Program-made: the position numbers and the translations under genes
In this document: positions 26,599-36,007 of the stretch, in pieces
Layout of the letters: each line of letters opens with the position of its first letter
How positions within the stretch are numbered: position 1 is the stretch's first letter
Assembly (NCBI GenBank): GCA_049340005.1
Contig: JBMPIY010000003.1
Strand: one strand, 5' to 3'
Length of the DNA: 64,000 nt
From: CAXBDP01 sp963974465
Lineage (GTDB): Bacteria; Bacteroidota; Bacteroidia; Cytophagales; Cyclobacteriaceae
The notes under the pieces: model-generated
Seen by the model: the letters and a program-made list of their open reading frames with translations, nothing else
What the model was told of the DNA's origin: nothing
Databases searched by the model: none

Positions 26599-26629
26599 TT
26601 GTTTTATCAAATTCAACTCATTATCTTTG
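26599..26629 (+). promoter_or_regulatory. Promoter of the rimP-nusA-infB operon
   Basis: TTG at 26599-26601, 20 nt, then TATCTTTG at 26622-26629, a full match to the Bacteroidota TTG-N17-23-TAnnTTTG consensus. Predicted start of transcription is near 26635, about 55 nt before rimP. Confidence 0.65.
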
Positions 26630-26648
26630 TGGTGATTTTAAGATGCGG

Positions 26649-26671
26649 AAGGGGACTTGAGTCCCCTTTTT
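26649..26671 (+). terminator. Hairpin plus U-run in the rimP leader (terminator or attenuator)
   Basis: An 8-bp GC-rich stem (26649-26656 with 26661-26668) with a TTGA loop is followed by TTTTT. It sits between the predicted rimP promoter and the rimP ATG. It could end transcripts from upstream or attenuate the nusA operon, which is known to be feedback-controlled in other bacteria. Confidence 0.7.
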
Positions 26672-26688
26672 CATTTTTCCCAACTGAT

Positions 26689-27162
26689 ATGGAACTGGAA
26701 CAAAAAATTGCAGATAAGGTAAATGAACTTCTTGAGGATGAATCTCACTTTTTAGTGGAGGTAAGCCTTAGTAACAACCGCATTGGCACCAAACTGCTAG
26801 TGCTACTTGATGGTGATGAAGGCATTAGCATCGAAAGTTGTGCAAGAGTGAGTAGAGGTTTAGGCCGCTGGATTGAAGAAGAAGAGCTAATTGAAAGTTC
26901 CTATCAGCTTGAAGTATCGTCTCCTGGTATTGATAGACCTTTACAAGGGTTGAGACAATATAGGAAAAACATTGGTCGGATGTTGAAATTGACTAGTCCT
27001 TCAGATATTACTCGCAAGGGTTTACTGATGGAAGTAGCTGAAGATGGCATTCGCATTGAAGAAGAAGTAAAACAAGAAGGCAAGAAAAAAACTGTGAAAC
27101 AGGAAGTATTTGTCCCTTTTGTTGAAATAAAAAAATGTACCGTTTTAGTATCATTTAAATAA
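26689..27162 (+). CDS. rimP: Ribosome maturation factor RimP
   Basis: This 157-aa protein shows the RimP pattern: an N-terminal alpha/beta domain with LVEVSLSNN and LVLLDGDEGISIESCARVSRGLGRWIEE, then YQLEVSSPGIDRPLQGLRQYRKNIGR, then a C-terminal SH3-like domain ending in FVPFVEIKKCTVLVSFK. It helps 30S subunit assembly. A longer reading from 26599 would run through the promoter and hairpin, so the ATG at 26689 is chosen. It is the first gene of rimP-nusA-infB, with 4 nt to nusA. Confidence 0.95.
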   Translation: MELEQKIADKVNELLEDESHFLVEVSLSNNRIGTKLLVLLDGDEGISIESCARVSRGLGRWIEEEELIESSYQLEVSSPGIDRPLQGLRQYRKNIGRMLKLTSPSDITRKGLLMEVAEDGIRIEEEVKQEGKKKTVKQEVFVPFVEIKKCTVLVSFK

Positions 27163-27166
27163 AGCT

Positions 27167-28408
27167 ATGGATAGTGGCAATTTAATAGAATCCTTTGCAG
27201 AATTTGCCCGACAAAAAAATGTCGATCGGCCTACAATGATTCGCATCCTAGAAGATGTGTTTCGTACAATGATTCGCAAAAAATATGAAACTGATGATAA
27301 CTTCGATATCATTATCAATGCTGATAAAGGCGATTTAGAAATTTGGAGATCGCGTGAGATTGTTGATGACAACTCAGAAGATATTTGGGATCATGATAAA
27401 ATCTGTCTTACTGATGCACGCAAAATTGAACCTGACTTTGAAGTAGGTGAAGAAGTAGCTGAAGAAGTAAGTATTGAGCATTTTGGCCGTAGAGCAGTAA
27501 TGACAGCTCGCCAAACATTGATTCAGAAAATCAAGGATCTTGAGAAAGATATTCTATTCCAAAAGTATAAAGATATCGTTGGCGAAATAATCGTAGCCGA
27601 AGTTTATCAGATACTAGGCCGTGAGGTATTATTGATGGATTCAGACGGAAATGAACTATCTATTCCGAAGGATCAGCAAATTGGAAAAGACAGATATAGA
27701 AAAGGTGAAAGCGTAAGAGCTATTGTTCACAGGGTAGAAATGGTAAATGGTAATCCAAAAATCATTCTTTCTAGAACTTCACCAGTATTCCTTGAGCGCT
27801 TGTTCGAAAACGAAGTCCCTGAAGTTTATGATGGCCTAATCACCATCAAAAAGGTAGTTCGCGAACCAGGTGAAAGAGCAAAAGTTGCTGTAGAATCTTA
27901 TGATGATAGAATCGATCCTGTAGGTGCATGTGTGGGGATGAAGGGTTCGAGAATTCACGCCATCGTACGCGAGTTGCAAAATGAAAACATCGATGTAATT
28001 AACTACACTGATAATTTGGAGCTTTACATCCAAAGATCATTGAGCCCGGCTAAAGTTTCATCTATCAAAGTAAATAATGAAGATGGTAGAGTGGCTGTGT
28101 ACTTAAAGCCTGATCAGGTATCATTAGCAATAGGTAAAGGTGGTTTGAACATTAAACTAGCTAGCAGATTAGTAGGCCTTGAGATAGATGTATTTAGAGA
28201 GATTTCTGACTTTGAAGAGGAGGATGTGGATCTTGACGAATTCTCTGATGAAATCGAAAGCTGGGTGATTGACGAATTGAAGAAAATTGGATTGGATTCG
28301 GCCAAAAGTGTGTTGGCTAGAACAAAAGAAGATTTGCTCAGGCTTACAGATTTAGAGGAAGATACAATCGAAAGCGTACTTCAGGTTCTTAGAGAGGAAT
28401 TTGAATAA
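27167..28408 (+). CDS. nusA: Transcription termination/antitermination protein NusA
   Basis: This 413-aa protein has the N-terminal RNA polymerase-binding domain (about 1-125), an S1 domain (about 130-200, IVAEVYQILGREVLL) and two KH domains with VGACVGMKGSRIHAIVREL and SLAIGKGGLNIKLASRL. The C-terminus contains acidic helices (FEEEDVDLDEFSDEIE) and a single helix-hairpin-helix-like repeat. NusA binds the elongating polymerase and nascent RNA to modulate pausing and termination. The gene sits 4 nt after rimP, in the conserved rimP-nusA-infB order. Confidence 0.97.
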   Translation: MDSGNLIESFAEFARQKNVDRPTMIRILEDVFRTMIRKKYETDDNFDIIINADKGDLEIWRSREIVDDNSEDIWDHDKICLTDARKIEPDFEVGEEVAEEVSIEHFGRRAVMTARQTLIQKIKDLEKDILFQKYKDIVGEIIVAEVYQILGREVLLMDSDGNELSIPKDQQIGKDRYRKGESVRAIVHRVEMVNGNPKIILSRTSPVFLERLFENEVPEVYDGLITIKKVVREPGERAKVAVESYDDRIDPVGACVGMKGSRIHAIVRELQNENIDVINYTDNLELYIQRSLSPAKVSSIKVNNEDGRVAVYLKPDQVSLAIGKGGLNIKLASRLVGLEIDVFREISDFEEEDVDLDEFSDEIESWVIDELKKIGLDSAKSVLARTKEDLLRLTDLEEDTIESVLQVLREEFE

Positions 28409-28450
28409 AGAACAATTAATTAATTTTGAATTTTTAGGGGGTAATTATTT

Positions 28451-31400
28451 ATGTCAGAAGAAAAGATGATGCGATTAAACCAAGCTGCAAGGAAGCTCAA
28501 TGTAGGATGGCAGACCTGTGTTGAATTTCTTGGCAAGAAAGGTTTTGTGATAGATCCCAATCCTAATGCGAAGGTTACGATGGAGCAGTTCAATCTGCTA
28601 TCCAAAGAGTACGCCGATTCCGCTATGGAGAAGGAAGAAGCTTCGCATCTCACTATAGGTAAAAAACACAACGAAAATGTTGTAATTGATACCGCAGGAG
28701 AAGAAGTTGAGAAGAGGAAAGACGATGATGAGGAAATCTTCATAAAAAGTGTAGGTCAATCTACATCTGTTCCTGAAAACAAGCCAGCAAATACCCCTGC
28801 TGCTAGTTCTGAGGAAAAGAAAACAGAAGAAGCTCCAAAAGAAGAAGAAAAACCTTCTACTAAAATTGAATCTCCGAGACTGCCAGGCACCAAGGTTATT
28901 GGTAAAATAGATCTTGACAAGCCAAAAGCGAAAACAACTCCAGCTGAAGTGGAAAAGCCAGCTGAGAAACCTGCTGAGCCAAAAGTTGAGGCTAAGAAAG
29001 AGGAAACTCCAGAAGTAAAACCTGTTGAAAAACCTGCAGCTGAAGCTCCAGTGGAAAAGGTAGTTGAAAAACCAAAGGAGGAAGTTAAAGAAACTCCTAA
29101 GGTGCCTGCTGAAGCTAAAAAGGAGGAGCCTAAAGTTGAAAAACCTGCTGAAACAAAAGTGGACGCCAAAAAAGAAGAGCCTAAAGTAGATATAAAACCT
29201 AAAAAGGAAGAGCCTAAGCCAGAAGATAAAAAAGAAGCTCCTCAAAAAATAGAATTGAAACCTGAGGTAAAAGATGTCGAAAACGAATCAGGCCCAGTTA
29301 TTAGAGCAGAAGCTGAAAAACTAAGAGGTCTGAATGTATTAGGAAAAATTGAGCTTCCTGATAAGAATAAGAAGAAAAAAGTAACCTCTAGTGATTCAGC
29401 TGGTGCAGACAGACGTGGTAAGAAGAGAAGAAAGCGTAAAGTAGTAAGCAAGGAAGTAGATGTTAAAAAGGACGGTACCGCTGCTCCAAGAGCTGGTAGT
29501 CCTGGAGGAACATCTTCAGATACTAGACCAAGAAGAGGTAAGGCAGCACCACAAACTGCCCGAAGACCACAAAAAGAGGAGCCTTCGGATAAGGAAATCC
29601 AAGAAAAAATTAAGGCTACTTTAGCTCGCCTAAGTGGCAATACTAAAGGTGGTTCTCCTTCCAGATCCAAATATAGAAGAGATAAACGATCTGCAGCAGC
29701 CGATGCTGAAGAAGAAAGAGCTAGATCGGAACAGGATAACTTACAGACTTTAAAAGTTACAGAGTTTATTTCTGCAAATGACCTAGCATCATTGATGGAC
29801 GTAAATGTAAATGACATTATTGCCAAAGGATTAGGCCTTGGAATGTTCATTTCCATCAACCAAAGGCTTGATGCAGAGAGCATCACTTTCCTTGCTGATG
29901 AATTTGGGTATGCAGTTGAATTTATCTCTACTGAAGATGAAGAATTAATTGATGTAGATGATGATGAACCGGAAGATTTAGAACCAAGAGCTCCAATTGT
30001 CACTATCATGGGTCACGTTGATCATGGTAAAACTTCACTTTTGGATTATATCCGCTCGTCAAAAGTAACTGCCGGAGAAGCGGGAGGTATTACTCAGCAC
30101 ATTGGCGCGTATGATGTAACTACAGATGATGGTCGCCGAATAGCGTTCCTTGATACTCCAGGTCACGAAGCCTTTACCGCTATGCGTGCTCGTGGTGCCA
30201 AAATTACGGATGTGGCAATTATCGTAGTAGCAGCGGATGACGCGGTGATGCCTCAAACGAAAGAAGCAATCAACCACGCCCAAGTTGCAGGTGTACCAAT
30301 TGTAATTGCTATCAACAAGATTGATAGACCAAACGCAAACCCTGAAAAAATTAAAGAACAACTTTCTGCTATCAATATATTGGTGGAAGATTGGGGTGGT
30401 AAATACCAGTGCCAACATATCTCGGCAAAAACTGGACAAGGCATTGATGACCTTTTGGAAAAAGTACTTCTAGAAGCAGAATTGCTTGAACTAAAAGCCA
30501 ACCCAGATAAGCTTGGCTCAGGAACAGTAGTAGAAGCTTCGCTAGATAAAGGTAGAGGTTATGTATCTACTGTAATGGTGCAAAATGGCTCCATGTCAGT
30601 TGGTGATGTAATTATCGCCGGCTCTCATTATGGTAAAGTCAAAGCGATGTTCAACCATAAGGGAGATAAAGTGAAGAAAGCTGGCCCAGCTACTCCGGTA
30701 TTAGTACTTGGCCTGGGTGGAGCTCCTCAAGCTGGTGATAAATTCAACATAATGGGCAGTGAAAGAGAAGCCCGTGAAATTGCCAACAAACGTGAGCAAA
30801 TACAGCGTGAGCAAAGTATGCGTACCAAGAAGCATATTACATTGGATGAAATCGGACGTCGTTTGGCGATTGGTTCATTCAAGGAGCTTAATTTGATTGT
30901 GAAAGGTGACGTGGATGGTTCCATCGAGGCGCTTTCGGACTCATTGCTGAAACTTTCTAATGAAGAAGTTAAAGTAAATATCATCCATAAAGGTGTTGGT
31001 CAAATTTCTGAATCAGACGTGTTGCTTGCTTCTGCATCAGATGCAATCATTATGGCCTTTCAAGTTCGCCCATCAGCATCAGCTAGGAAATTGGCAGAGC
31101 AGGAGGAAATCGAGATCAGAATGTTCTCTATTATCTACGATGCAATCAACGTAATTAAAGATGCAATAGAAGGCATGCTTTCTCCAGATGTGGAAGAGGT
31201 AATTACTGGTACGGCGGAAATTAGAGAAGTATTCAAAATCTCTAAAGTAGGTACTGTTGCAGGTTGTATGGTTCAAGAAGGGTTCATCAATCGTAAGAAT
31301 AAAATCCGCTTGATCAGAGATGGTATTGTAATTTATACTGGTGATTTGGGCGCATTGAAGCGATTCAAAGATGATGTGAATGAGGTGAAAAAAGGATACG

Positions 31401-31495
31401 AATGTGGTATGAGCATTCAGAACTTTAATAACCTCGAAGAAGGTGATTCTATTGAAGGCTTCACTATGAAGGAAACAAAAAGAACGCTTAAATAA
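28451..31495 (+). CDS. infB: Translation initiation factor IF-2
   Basis: This 1,014-aa protein has an N-terminal IF-2 domain, then a long low-complexity linker rich in Lys, Glu, Pro and Ala (about residues 105-300, e.g. EKPAEKPAEPKVEAKKEE) and a basic patch (RRGKKRRKRKVV). The GTPase core has G1 GHVDHGKTSLLD, G3 DTPGHEAF and G4 NKIDRP, then the C-terminal domains that bind initiator tRNA. It is longer than E. coli IF-2 (890 aa) because of the linker. An unusually strong TAGGGGG stretch precedes the ATG. The linker makes large antisense open frames that are not genes. An octamer lies at 30080. Confidence 0.97.
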   Translation: MSEEKMMRLNQAARKLNVGWQTCVEFLGKKGFVIDPNPNAKVTMEQFNLLSKEYADSAMEKEEASHLTIGKKHNENVVIDTAGEEVEKRKDDDEEIFIKSVGQSTSVPENKPANTPAASSEEKKTEEAPKEEEKPSTKIESPRLPGTKVIGKIDLDKPKAKTTPAEVEKPAEKPAEPKVEAKKEETPEVKPVEKPAAEAPVEKVVEKPKEEVKETPKVPAEAKKEEPKVEKPAETKVDAKKEEPKVDIKPKKEEPKPEDKKEAPQKIELKPEVKDVENESGPVIRAEAEKLRGLNVLGKIELPDKNKKKKVTSSDSAGADRRGKKRRKRKVVSKEVDVKKDGTAAPRAGSPGGTSSDTRPRRGKAAPQTARRPQKEEPSDKEIQEKIKATLARLSGNTKGGSPSRSKYRRDKRSAAADAEEERARSEQDNLQTLKVTEFISANDLASLMDVNVNDIIAKGLGLGMFISINQRLDAESITFLADEFGYAVEFISTEDEELIDVDDDEPEDLEPRAPIVTIMGHVDHGKTSLLDYIRSSKVTAGEAGGITQHIGAYDVTTDDGRRIAFLDTPGHEAFTAMRARGAKITDVAIIVVAADDAVMPQTKEAINHAQVAGVPIVIAINKIDRPNANPEKIKEQLSAINILVEDWGGKYQCQHISAKTGQGIDDLLEKVLLEAELLELKANPDKLGSGTVVEASLDKGRGYVSTVMVQNGSMSVGDVIIAGSHYGKVKAMFNHKGDKVKKAGPATPVLVLGLGGAPQAGDKFNIMGSEREAREIANKREQIQREQSMRTKKHITLDEIGRRLAIGSFKELNLIVKGDVDGSIEALSDSLLKLSNEEVKVNIIHKGVGQISESDVLLASASDAIIMAFQVRPSASARKLAEQEEIEIRMFSIIYDAINVIKDAIEGMLSPDVEEVITGTAEIREVFKISKVGTVAGCMVQEGFINRKNKIRLIRDGIVIYTGDLGALKRFKDDVNEVKKGYECGMSIQNFNNLEEGDSIEGFTMKETKRTLK

Positions 31496-31517
31496 GCTTA
31501 TTTCAAATATTGAACAT

Positions 31518-31556
31518 AAAAGTAGATTGGCTCTTTCGTCAATCTACTTTTGTTTT
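31518..31556 (+). terminator. Intrinsic terminator of the rimP-nusA-infB operon
   Basis: A perfect 12-bp stem (31518-31529 with 31540-31551) with a 10-nt loop is followed by TGTTTT. It lies 22 nt after the infB stop. Confidence 0.85.
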
Positions 31557-31564
31557 AGAGCTTT

Positions 31565-31762
31565 ATGATTTCAGCATTGCTTCAATTCTTACTAATCTTC
31601 AATTACCTAAGCACCTTCCTTTTGGCAATGGGACTGGTTCGTCCTTGGTGGGTATTGTGGTTTATGGATACAATAAACCGGGCACGGGTAATTAAAATCT
31701 ATGGAAGTATTGCCCTTATCGGATGGCTTGTATGGCTTAGCCTAAGTTTTCTTGCAAAGTAG
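31565..31762 (+). CDS. Small two-helix membrane protein
   Basis: This 65-aa protein has two hydrophobic helices, LLQFLLIFNYLSTFLLAMGL and YGSIALIGWLVWLSLSFL, separated by a short loop with charged residues (MDTINRARVIK). The pattern looks like a real small inner-membrane protein rather than a chance frame. It begins 8 nt after the infB terminator and its last 21 nt overlap the convergent methyltransferase gene. No function is known to me. A second, out-of-frame reading across the same segment is less protein-like. Confidence 0.5.
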   Translation: MISALLQFLLIFNYLSTFLLAMGLVRPWWVLWFMDTINRARVIKIYGSIALIGWLVWLSLSFLAK

Positions 31763-32929
31763 AAATACGGGTTTTCTATCTAACAGTGTTGTAGCAAAAA
31801 TGTAGATATCTCCTCCATCTTTTATCTTTGTTCTTCTTCGAACTGCGGCCACAGTTTCAGGAAAATTCCTTGTCGTAATATTAGCCTTTCCTTCAGGCAG
31901 CAATTCCATCAATTTTCTACTATATGGATGCTCTGTAGCCATAAGCTCAAAGCTCCTCCCAGGAAAGCCTTCAATGAAAGAGTATGAAGTGTACAAATGG
32001 CTATTAGGATGGAGTTTTTTTAAATCGTAACGAATGGCAATGGAGCGAAACCCTCCCGCTTTCAATATGGCTGCATTGGGCTCATAGAGATATTTATTGG
32101 GCATGGATAGTCCAATAGCTGATGCTGCCTCTTCCGATTTGGTGAATGTGAAATAGTTAGTTTCTGCTGGACTCTTAATATCTACCGCTTCAATAATAGG
32201 CTCTTCCAACCAGCCTTTTTCCATCAATATGAGCAATTCTTTGCATTCATTTTCAACAGCAACTACCCATATCTTTTTGACGCCATTTAGCTTCATTGTA
32301 GCAGCATTCACATCCAACATGGGAGCTGCTTTCAGCAAAATTTGCTTACACTTTTTGAATAAGGCATTTTGGATTAAAGTGATATCTGGTTGGCAATCCA
32401 TCAATCTAAACACCTTATTCTTTTTATCATCTCTTCTAGCTGGATCCAAGTAAATTAGATCAATATCAGCTTGATTATCAGAAAGAAAATCTAGTCCATC
32501 GTTCGAGTGCACTTCAATATTATCTGCTCCTAAAACTTGGAAATTATGCTTGGCAAGATCACATAAATGCCCTTGTCGCTCAATAAATTGAACCTTCTCA
32601 AAATGCTTGCTGAAATAAAAACTATCGACTCCGGTACCTCCAGTCAAATCCACTAACGTTTTCCCCGAAAACAATTGAGCTTTGAACAATGCTGTAAGTT
32701 CTGATGAACATTGCTCCATTGATATGGAAGGAGGAAAAATTATTCCTTCAGTCGAGTACCATTCAGGTAGCTTTTGTTTAGCCTTTTGTCGAGCTGCAAT
32801 TTGTGCTACAGCTTCTTTTAAAGGAAAATCCTGCCCTACAGATGCGTTGAGCATCAATTGAGCAGGATTTTCACTTTCATTATTTTTAATAAAATCCTTT
32901 ACATCTGTTTTTTGAAGTAAGTCTATCAA
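31742..32929 (-). CDS. Class I SAM methyltransferase with THUMP-like C-terminal domain
   Basis: This 395-aa protein has a Rossmann SAM-binding motif VDLTGGTGVDSFYFSKHF, then FIERQGHLCDLAKHN and IEVHSNDGLDFL. The motif IV-like segment is IYLDPARRDDKKNKVF. The C-terminal region (NAAILKAGGFRSIAIRY, GKANITTRNFPETVAAVRRR) resembles the THUMP-like domain seen in a Bacteroidota-wide family of predicted RNA methyltransferases. The substrate is unknown. Its start overlaps the asd stop by 4 nt on the same strand, so the two are coupled. An octamer lies at 32052. Confidence 0.85.
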   Translation of the reverse strand: MIDLLQKTDVKDFIKNNESENPAQLMLNASVGQDFPLKEAVAQIAARQKAKQKLPEWYSTEGIIFPPSISMEQCSSELTALFKAQLFSGKTLVDLTGGTGVDSFYFSKHFEKVQFIERQGHLCDLAKHNFQVLGADNIEVHSNDGLDFLSDNQADIDLIYLDPARRDDKKNKVFRLMDCQPDITLIQNALFKKCKQILLKAAPMLDVNAATMKLNGVKKIWVVAVENECKELLILMEKGWLEEPIIEAVDIKSPAETNYFTFTKSEEAASAIGLSMPNKYLYEPNAAILKAGGFRSIAIRYDLKKLHPNSHLYTSYSFIEGFPGRSFELMATEHPYSRKLMELLPEGKANITTRNFPETVAAVRRRTKIKDGGDIYIFATTLLDRKPVFLLCKKT

Positions 32930-33918
32930 AACGCTAATGAATGTTCTACGAGATACTTGGCTATTTGTACAGCATTAGTTGCTGCACCTTTTCTTAAATT
33001 ATCAGCTACTATCCACATATTCAACGTGTTTGGCTGAGACTCATCTCTTCGTAAACGACCGACAAATACATCGTCCTTACCTTGAGCCATATTTGGCATA
33101 GGATACTCATTATTTGCTGGATTATCCACTATCGTGATTCCGCTAGTTTTGCTCAAAAGCTTTCTTACCTCATCCAAATCAAAGTCCTTATGAAACTCTA
33201 CATTCACAGCCTCCGCATGGCCACCAATTACTGGAATCCGAACGGTAGTAGATGTTAAAGCTATGGAATCATCTCCCATAATCTTCTTAGTTTCATTTAC
33301 CATTTTCATTTCCTCTTTGGTGTAGCCATTTTCCAGAAACACATCAATATGAGGTATCACATTCAAATCAATTGGATGTGGATACACTTTGTTTCCTTCA
33401 CGGCCGGCTCTCTCGTCCATTAGCTGATCCACAGCCTCTTTGCCTGTACCAGTTACAGACTGATAAGTGCTAACAACTACCCTCTTCACACCATATTTTT
33501 TGTGAAGCGGGTTAAGTGCTAATACCATTTGAATGGTAGAGCAGTTTGGATTAGCAATAATCCGATCGTCGATCCTTAGGGTGGAAGCATTGATTTCAGG
33601 AACAATCAACTTGTGGCGTGGGCTCATTCTCCAAGCTGAAGAATTATCTACCACTATTGTTCCCGCTTCTTCGAACAGTGGTGCAAATTGTAATGAAACG
33701 CTACCTCCCGCCGAAAATATTGCAATGTTGGGTTTTCGTGAAATAGCTTCTTCCATAGAAATGATGTCGTGATCCACACCTTTGTAGTTTATTTTTTTAC
33801 CTACAGAACGTACCGATGCTACAAGCATCAATTCATCATATTGGAAACTGTGCTCTGCCAAAACGGTCAGAATCTCTTGGCCAACTAATCCCGTGGCGCC
33901 AACAATAGCTAATTTCAT
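32926..33918 (-). CDS. asd: Aspartate-semialdehyde dehydrogenase
   Basis: This 330-aa enzyme reduces aspartyl phosphate to aspartate semialdehyde, the branch point to lysine, threonine and methionine. It has the NADP-binding GATGLVGQEIL at the N-terminus, the catalytic Cys in NPNCSTIQMVLAL, the TYQSVTGTGKEAVDQL segment and the catalytic His in PVIGGHAEAVNVEF. Length and motifs are standard. It is coupled to the downstream methyltransferase by a 4-nt overlap. The 157-nt gap upstream holds no clear promoter box. An octamer lies at 33704. Confidence 0.97.
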   Translation of the reverse strand: MKLAIVGATGLVGQEILTVLAEHSFQYDELMLVASVRSVGKKINYKGVDHDIISMEEAISRKPNIAIFSAGGSVSLQFAPLFEEAGTIVVDNSSAWRMSPRHKLIVPEINASTLRIDDRIIANPNCSTIQMVLALNPLHKKYGVKRVVVSTYQSVTGTGKEAVDQLMDERAGREGNKVYPHPIDLNVIPHIDVFLENGYTKEEMKMVNETKKIMGDDSIALTSTTVRIPVIGGHAEAVNVEFHKDFDLDEVRKLLSKTSGITIVDNPANNEYPMPNMAQGKDDVFVGRLRRDESQPNTLNMWIVADNLRKGAATNAVQIAKYLVEHSLAF

Positions 33919-34075
33919 TAAACTTTAATTTTGAATAAATAAGATGACCCAAATTGCAATGCACAAAATTGATAGAATTTAGCTGCAATTCAAACTGAAA
34001 CAACAATCATATCGATCATAATTCAGATTTCAGAATAAACAAAGTCAATATATTATGAAAAAAAGTGGGAGTATA

Positions 34076-35233
34076 CTAAAAATATTTAGCCGTAGAATTT
34101 AGATATCGCTCTGGAAATTCGCCATTTGTGGCTTTTTCATAATCTGCATGGCTGCATGGTATAATGCTTTTATTTGGGAATGGTCGTTGCAAATCATTTG
34201 AAACTTCCATCCACCATTTATCGGTAAACTTGCTTTTATAAAACACAAGTCCATCCTTTTCTCGTGGCATTTCCACTGTGAATTTCACATAATCACTTCC
34301 TTTGAAATCACTTTCGCTTCGACGGTGATAGAATCCCTCTACGAAATACCAAATCATCGTAGCAACCACAGAGGCAGTTTGCATATGAGGATTATCTAGA
34401 TCAGGATTATATTCGTAAAATCCTGCAGAGCTCAATTTATTATTGAGGCCAGCATACCAGCAAATTTGACAAGCTTCTTCGCCTGTAAGGCCAAAAGGCT
34501 GAGCATTGGCATTGCCTGGTGCGTCGCCCATTCGTACAGCTGAAATATCAAAACTGATTAAATCCGCATCTCTAATAAATGGCTCTGTTTCCCGCACATT
34601 AGATCGAACCTGACCAAGGCGCATCATATCGAAATACAACTTCTCCATCACCTCCAAAGATTCGCGGGAGGTAAGGTAGCTCTGATGCCCAATTTGGGTG
34701 TAATGCAGTAGGAAGTTCGGATTGTGAAGCAATATTTTGTTGATATGGCCTTTAGATGGCCCTTGACTTTCGTCGAACTCCAGATCCAAAAAAGCATCGA
34801 CATTCACCATTGTTACCAGTTTGCCAATTTCTTCATAAGCTTGAAATTGCGCAACATCTATGTCATGCGAACCGCCAATTATTAATGGCAATACATTTTC
34901 GCTCAGCAAAACACGACAAATTTCTTTCACTCGAAATCCAGTATCCTCCGCATTTCTGCCTGAAACAAGATTTCCTAAATCGATAATTCTATACTTTCCA
35001 TGTCCTTTTTTGAGACGGTAAAGCTTTTTACGAATTTCATCCGCTGCTCTACAAACCCCCTCATTATTGATGGTTCCACGATTTTCGATGATACCAATTA
35101 TCGCAATATCCATATCCTTAATATCCGGAAACTCGAAACCATGCACATGAATATTTTCATAAAATGAATGAAAATCATCAATCTCCTGATATAGGTTTTC
35201 ATCTACCGGTGTAAAGAATATTTTAAGATTCAT
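34076..35233 (-). CDS. Arginase/agmatinase-family protein with a degenerate metal site
   Basis: This 385-aa protein has the ureohydrolase fold motifs in altered form. LPLIIGGSHDIDVAQF keeps the GGxHD His-Asp. The DAHxD motif reads NVDAFLDLEFD, with His replaced by Phe. The SxDxDxxDP motif reads SFDISAVRMGDAPG, with the second Asp replaced by Ser. So several Mn ligands are missing. Similar Bacteroidota proteins are often annotated as formimidoylglutamase. It is probably either a non-hydrolytic homologue or one with different chemistry. An AGGAGC sequence lies next to the ATG. An octamer lies at 34666. Confidence 0.85.
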   Translation of the reverse strand: MNLKIFFTPVDENLYQEIDDFHSFYENIHVHGFEFPDIKDMDIAIIGIIENRGTINNEGVCRAADEIRKKLYRLKKGHGKYRIIDLGNLVSGRNAEDTGFRVKEICRVLLSENVLPLIIGGSHDIDVAQFQAYEEIGKLVTMVNVDAFLDLEFDESQGPSKGHINKILLHNPNFLLHYTQIGHQSYLTSRESLEVMEKLYFDMMRLGQVRSNVRETEPFIRDADLISFDISAVRMGDAPGNANAQPFGLTGEEACQICWYAGLNNKLSSAGFYEYNPDLDNPHMQTASVVATMIWYFVEGFYHRRSESDFKGSDYVKFTVEMPREKDGLVFYKSKFTDKWWMEVSNDLQRPFPNKSIIPCSHADYEKATNGEFPERYLNSTAKYF

Positions 35234-35377
35234 GCTCCTATTCTATTTATTTGATGCTCTTCTCTAAAACTGATTCAAACATTTAAGTTGAGATTTTCAG
35301 CTTCTGACTAAATGAAGCTTTGAAATTGAGGAAAAATAACGAAGAATCAATCAAAATTAAAAAATGATTGAAATAGG

Positions 35378-36007
35378 CTAAGAAAGTAATTGATTGGCGT
35401 AAGCAAATTTGATTAGCCCAACAATTGAATTCGTTTTCGTTTTGCGGAAAATATTCTTGCGGTGAGTCTCTACTGTCCGCTCAGAGATAAAAAGCCTTTC
35501 AGCAATTACCTTATTAGGACATTCTTGTGCAATAAGTGCCAAGATTTCACGCTCACGACTTGTCAATAGCTGAGGTCCATCTGGCTTCGATAAATCTTGC
35601 ATGAGCAAACCCGTGATATCTTCACTCACATACCGCTTACCATCTCTTACTTTGTACAAAGCTTTAATTAAATCCTCATTAGTTGATCCTTTTAGAATAT
35701 AGCCTTCTACACCTTCTTTGAGGACATCTTTTACCAAATGAGGTTCATCATGCATGCTAAGTACCACAATTTTGAGATCGGGATATCTGCTTTTGGCTTC
35801 TTTGATAAGTTGTAGTCCTGACATGTCGGGCAAATTGAGATCAGAAACCATGATATCGTAAGTGCCTCTGCTCAAGAAAACCAATGCCTCTGCGGCTCTG
35901 CTTGCAACAGCTTTTACTTGAAATTGCTCCTCTCCTTGCAATAAGGCCTTTACACCCTCTTGCATTATTGGATGATCATCTACTAGTATAAGCTTAAGTG
36001 GCTCCAT
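35378..36007 (-). CDS. NarL/FixJ-type response regulator
   Basis: This 209-aa protein starts MEPLKLILVDDHPIMQEGVK. A longer reading from 36076 adds 23 residues without homology to receivers. The phospho-acceptor Asp lies in IMVSDLNLPDMSGLQL. The LuxR-type DNA-binding domain has LTSREREILALIAQECPNK and RLFISERTVETHRKNIFRK. It is on the same strand as, and 176 nt from, the TPR histidine kinase gene, which is its likely partner. Its targets are unknown. Confidence 0.93.
   Translation of the reverse strand: MEPLKLILVDDHPIMQEGVKALLQGEEQFQVKAVASRAAEALVFLSRGTYDIMVSDLNLPDMSGLQLIKEAKSRYPDLKIVVLSMHDEPHLVKDVLKEGVEGYILKGSTNEDLIKALYKVRDGKRYVSEDITGLLMQDLSKPDGPQLLTSREREILALIAQECPNKVIAERLFISERTVETHRKNIFRKTKTNSIVGLIKFAYANQLLS

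Noticed and set aside
29242..30009. Long minus-strand open frame (255 aa) opposite infB, and another at 28598-29245
   Set aside because: They mirror the Lys/Glu/Pro-rich linker of IF-2; the translations are low-complexity Ser/Phe-rich and have no start context.
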